A stretch of DNA of 64,000 bases from Acidovorax sp. NB1 (GTDB taxonomy: Bacteria > Pseudomonadota > Gammaproteobacteria > Burkholderiales > Burkholderiaceae_C). Below, piece by piece: positions 62,801-64,000 of the stretch. Below the pieces are notes generated by a model. That model ran no database searches, had not been told where the DNA came from, and worked only from the letters and a program-made list of their open reading frames with translations. The position numbers were made by a program, and so were the translations under genes. Each line of letters starts with the position of its first letter. Position 1 is the first letter of the stretch. The DNA lies in assembly GCF_005405905.1 (NCBI RefSeq), contig NZ_BJHU01000035.1, positions 1-64,000 of the forward strand, given 5' to 3'.

Positions 62801-63508
62801 TCAAGCCTGGAGTTGCACCTGCGGCTGCGCCGTGAGCCGGTAGCCCGCACCGCGCACGGTTTCCACCATCACAGAGGCCGCCCCCAGCGCCTCGCGCAGG
62901 CGCTTGACATGCACGTCCACCGTGCGCTCCTCGATGAAGACATGGTCACCCCACACCTTGTCGAGCAGCTGCGAGCGGCTGTGCACGCGCTCGGCATGCT
63001 TCATCAAAAAGTGCAGCAGCTTGAATTCGGTCGGGCCCACCTTGAGGGGCTGTGCCTGGAACGACACACGGTAGGTCGCGGCATCCAGCACCAGCTCGCC
63101 AATGGTCACGCTGTCGCTCACCTGCTCGGGTGCGCGGCGGCGCAACACGGCCCGGATACGGGCCAGCAGCTCTTGCGTGGAAAACGGCTTGGTGATGTAG
63201 TCGTCAGCGCCCGCATCCAGGCCCGCCACCTTGTCCGGCTCGTCGCCCCGGGCGGTGAGCATGAGGATGGGGATGGGTTTGGTGCGGCTGTCCGCACGCC
63301 ATTTGCGGGCCAGCGACAGGCCGCTCTGGCCAGGCAGCATCCAGTCGAGCAGGATGACATCCGGCAGCACGGCGTCCAGCTCACGCTGGGCGGAGTCGCC
63401 GTCTTCCGCCCAGAAAGGCTGGAAACCGTTGTGGCGCAGATTGACGGCAATCAGCTCGGCAATCGCGGGTTCGTCCTCCACGATGAGGACGCGTGGGAGC
63501 TTTCTCAT
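62801..63508 (-). CDS. phoB: Phosphate regulon response regulator PhoB
   Basis: OmpR-family activator of 235 residues. The receiver domain has VEDEP, phosphoacceptor Asp55 in VILLDWMLPGQSG, LMLTARG and ITKPFSTQELLARI. The DNA-binding domain has VGPTEFKLLHFLMKHAERVHSRSQLLDKVWG and the recognition part VFIEERTVDVHVKRLREAL, ending RGAGYRL. The DWMLPG and ERTVDVHVKRLR sequences identify PhoB rather than other OmpR members. It lies 20 bases after phoU, in the phoU-phoB-phoR order typical of betaproteobacteria. Confidence 0.97.
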   Translation of the reverse strand: MRKLPRVLIVEDEPAIAELIAVNLRHNGFQPFWAEDGDSAQRELDAVLPDVILLDWMLPGQSGLSLARKWRADSRTKPIPILMLTARGDEPDKVAGLDAGADDYITKPFSTQELLARIRAVLRRRAPEQVSDSVTIGELVLDAATYRVSFQAQPLKVGPTEFKLLHFLMKHAERVHSRSQLLDKVWGDHVFIEERTVDVHVKRLREALGAASVMVETVRGAGYRLTAQPQVQLQA

Positions 63509-63528
63509 AGGTGTGCCAAAGCCCTTTC

Positions 63529-64000
63529 TTACAGCACGGCCGACTCGATCTCGTCGAGGGCAGTGTGGCGCACATCCTTGCCCTTGACCAGATAGATGAT
63601 CAGCTCGGCCACGTTCTTGGAATGGTCTCCGATGCGCTCGATCGCCTTGGCCAGGAACAAGAGGTCCAGGCTGGGCGAGATGGTGCGGGGGTCTTCCATC
63701 ATGTAGGTGATTAGCTTGCGCACGAAGCCGTCGAACTCCTTGTCGATGAGGTCGTCTTCCTTGAGGATTGCGACGGCGGCCTTCACGTCCAGGCGCGCAA
63801 ACGCGTCCAGCGTCTTGCGCAGCAGGCCCGATGCCAGCTCGGCCGCGGTGCGCAGGTCGCTAGACGGCAGCGAGCGCGGTGCGCCGCTCTCGATGATGGA
63901 GCGCACCATGCGGGCCATCTTGTTGGCCTCGTCGCCCATGCGCTCCAGGTTGGCCGTGGCCTTGGAGAAGGCCAGCAGCAGGCGCAGGTCGCGCGCGGTA
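63529..64000 (-). CDS. phoU: Phosphate transport regulator PhoU, 5' end cut by the window
   Basis: The visible C-terminal 157 codons show the PhoU metal-binding helical repeats: KATANLERMGDEANKMARMVRS and LAKAIERIGDHSKNVAELIIYLVKG, each with the E-x3-DE/D-type motif that binds iron or magnesium clusters. PhoU mediates phosphate signalling between the PstSCAB transporter and PhoR. The N-terminal part, including the start, lies beyond position 64000, and the pst genes are presumably upstream there. Confidence 0.96.
   Translation of the reverse strand, partial: TARDLRLLLAFSKATANLERMGDEANKMARMVRSIIESGAPRSLPSSDLRTAAELASGLLRKTLDAFARLDVKAAVAILKEDDLIDKEFDGFVRKLITYMMEDPRTISPSLDLLFLAKAIERIGDHSKNVAELIIYLVKGKDVRHTALDEIESAVL

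Overview
This window looks like chromosomal DNA of a Comamonadaceae-type betaproteobacterium (Burkholderiales, Acidovorax-like). That is inference from the high GC content, strong GC3 codon bias, and gene neighbourhoods such as ffs/dnaX-ybaB-recR, rho-rpmE2, phoU-phoB-phoR and rnhA-methyltransferase/gloB-mltD. Most of it is ordinary core genome. I see no CRISPR array, tRNA, rRNA, integrase or intact insertion sequence.

Layout. 1-6.6 kb: a truncated chemoreceptor, then cytosolic pyrophosphatase (ppa) divergent from a membrane proton-pumping pyrophosphatase (hppA), and a DUF1631 gene. 6.7-11.5 kb: a PepSY / response regulator / histidine kinase operon divergent from a haem electron-transfer operon (SHP-type DUF1924 cytochrome, dihaem cytochrome c, cytochrome b561, rubredoxin). 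11.6-14.6 kb: a P-type cation ATPase and a VOC protein. 14.6-21.0 kb: a TetR repressor divergent from a PF10118 protein plus a TolC / HlyD / ABC-2 permease / ABC-2 permease export cluster with no ATPase gene, and two shared GGTACT-N4-AGTACC-type operators. 21-28.5 kb: BASS symporter, Mpo1-like protein, Crp/Fnr regulator, an aldehyde dehydrogenase / DUF2889 / SDR run, and a two-gene operon encoding an unusual 30-hexad beta-helix protein and a GNAT-like protein. 28.5-34 kb: a PilJ-type sensor-domain protein divergent from molybdenum cofactor genes moaA, mobA and moeA (with a GNAT gene between), then a thioredoxin-like gene.

34-48.3 kb: an RND pump with adaptor, rnhA, a methyltransferase back to back with gloB-mltD (overlapping start codons), DUF3096, a Tat-type ABC substrate-binding protein, MAPEG, and recR-ybaB-dnaX beside the 4.5S RNA gene. 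48.4-64 kb: a BaiN-like flavoprotein, an AddA/AddB-like helicase-nuclease pair, trxA, rho, rpmE2, a polytopic glycosyltransferase-like gene, a MATE exporter, and phoR-phoB-phoU running off the end.

Main points of interest. (1) A dispersed, partly palindromic repeat of about 65-70 bp occurs at least nine times. Four copies lie inside open reading frames (moeA, dnaX, the addA-like gene, the MATE gene), one supplies a start codon and one supplies a stop codon. (2) The hexad-repeat beta-helix operon has a strong promoter, a perfect upstream inverted repeat and a possible leaderless leader ORF. (3) A nine-A slippery run followed by a hairpin in dnaX sits exactly where the gamma subunit should end. 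(4) Identical TGTTGC-N3-GCAACA boxes, which fit the PhaR/PhbF consensus as I remember it, lie before two distant genes.
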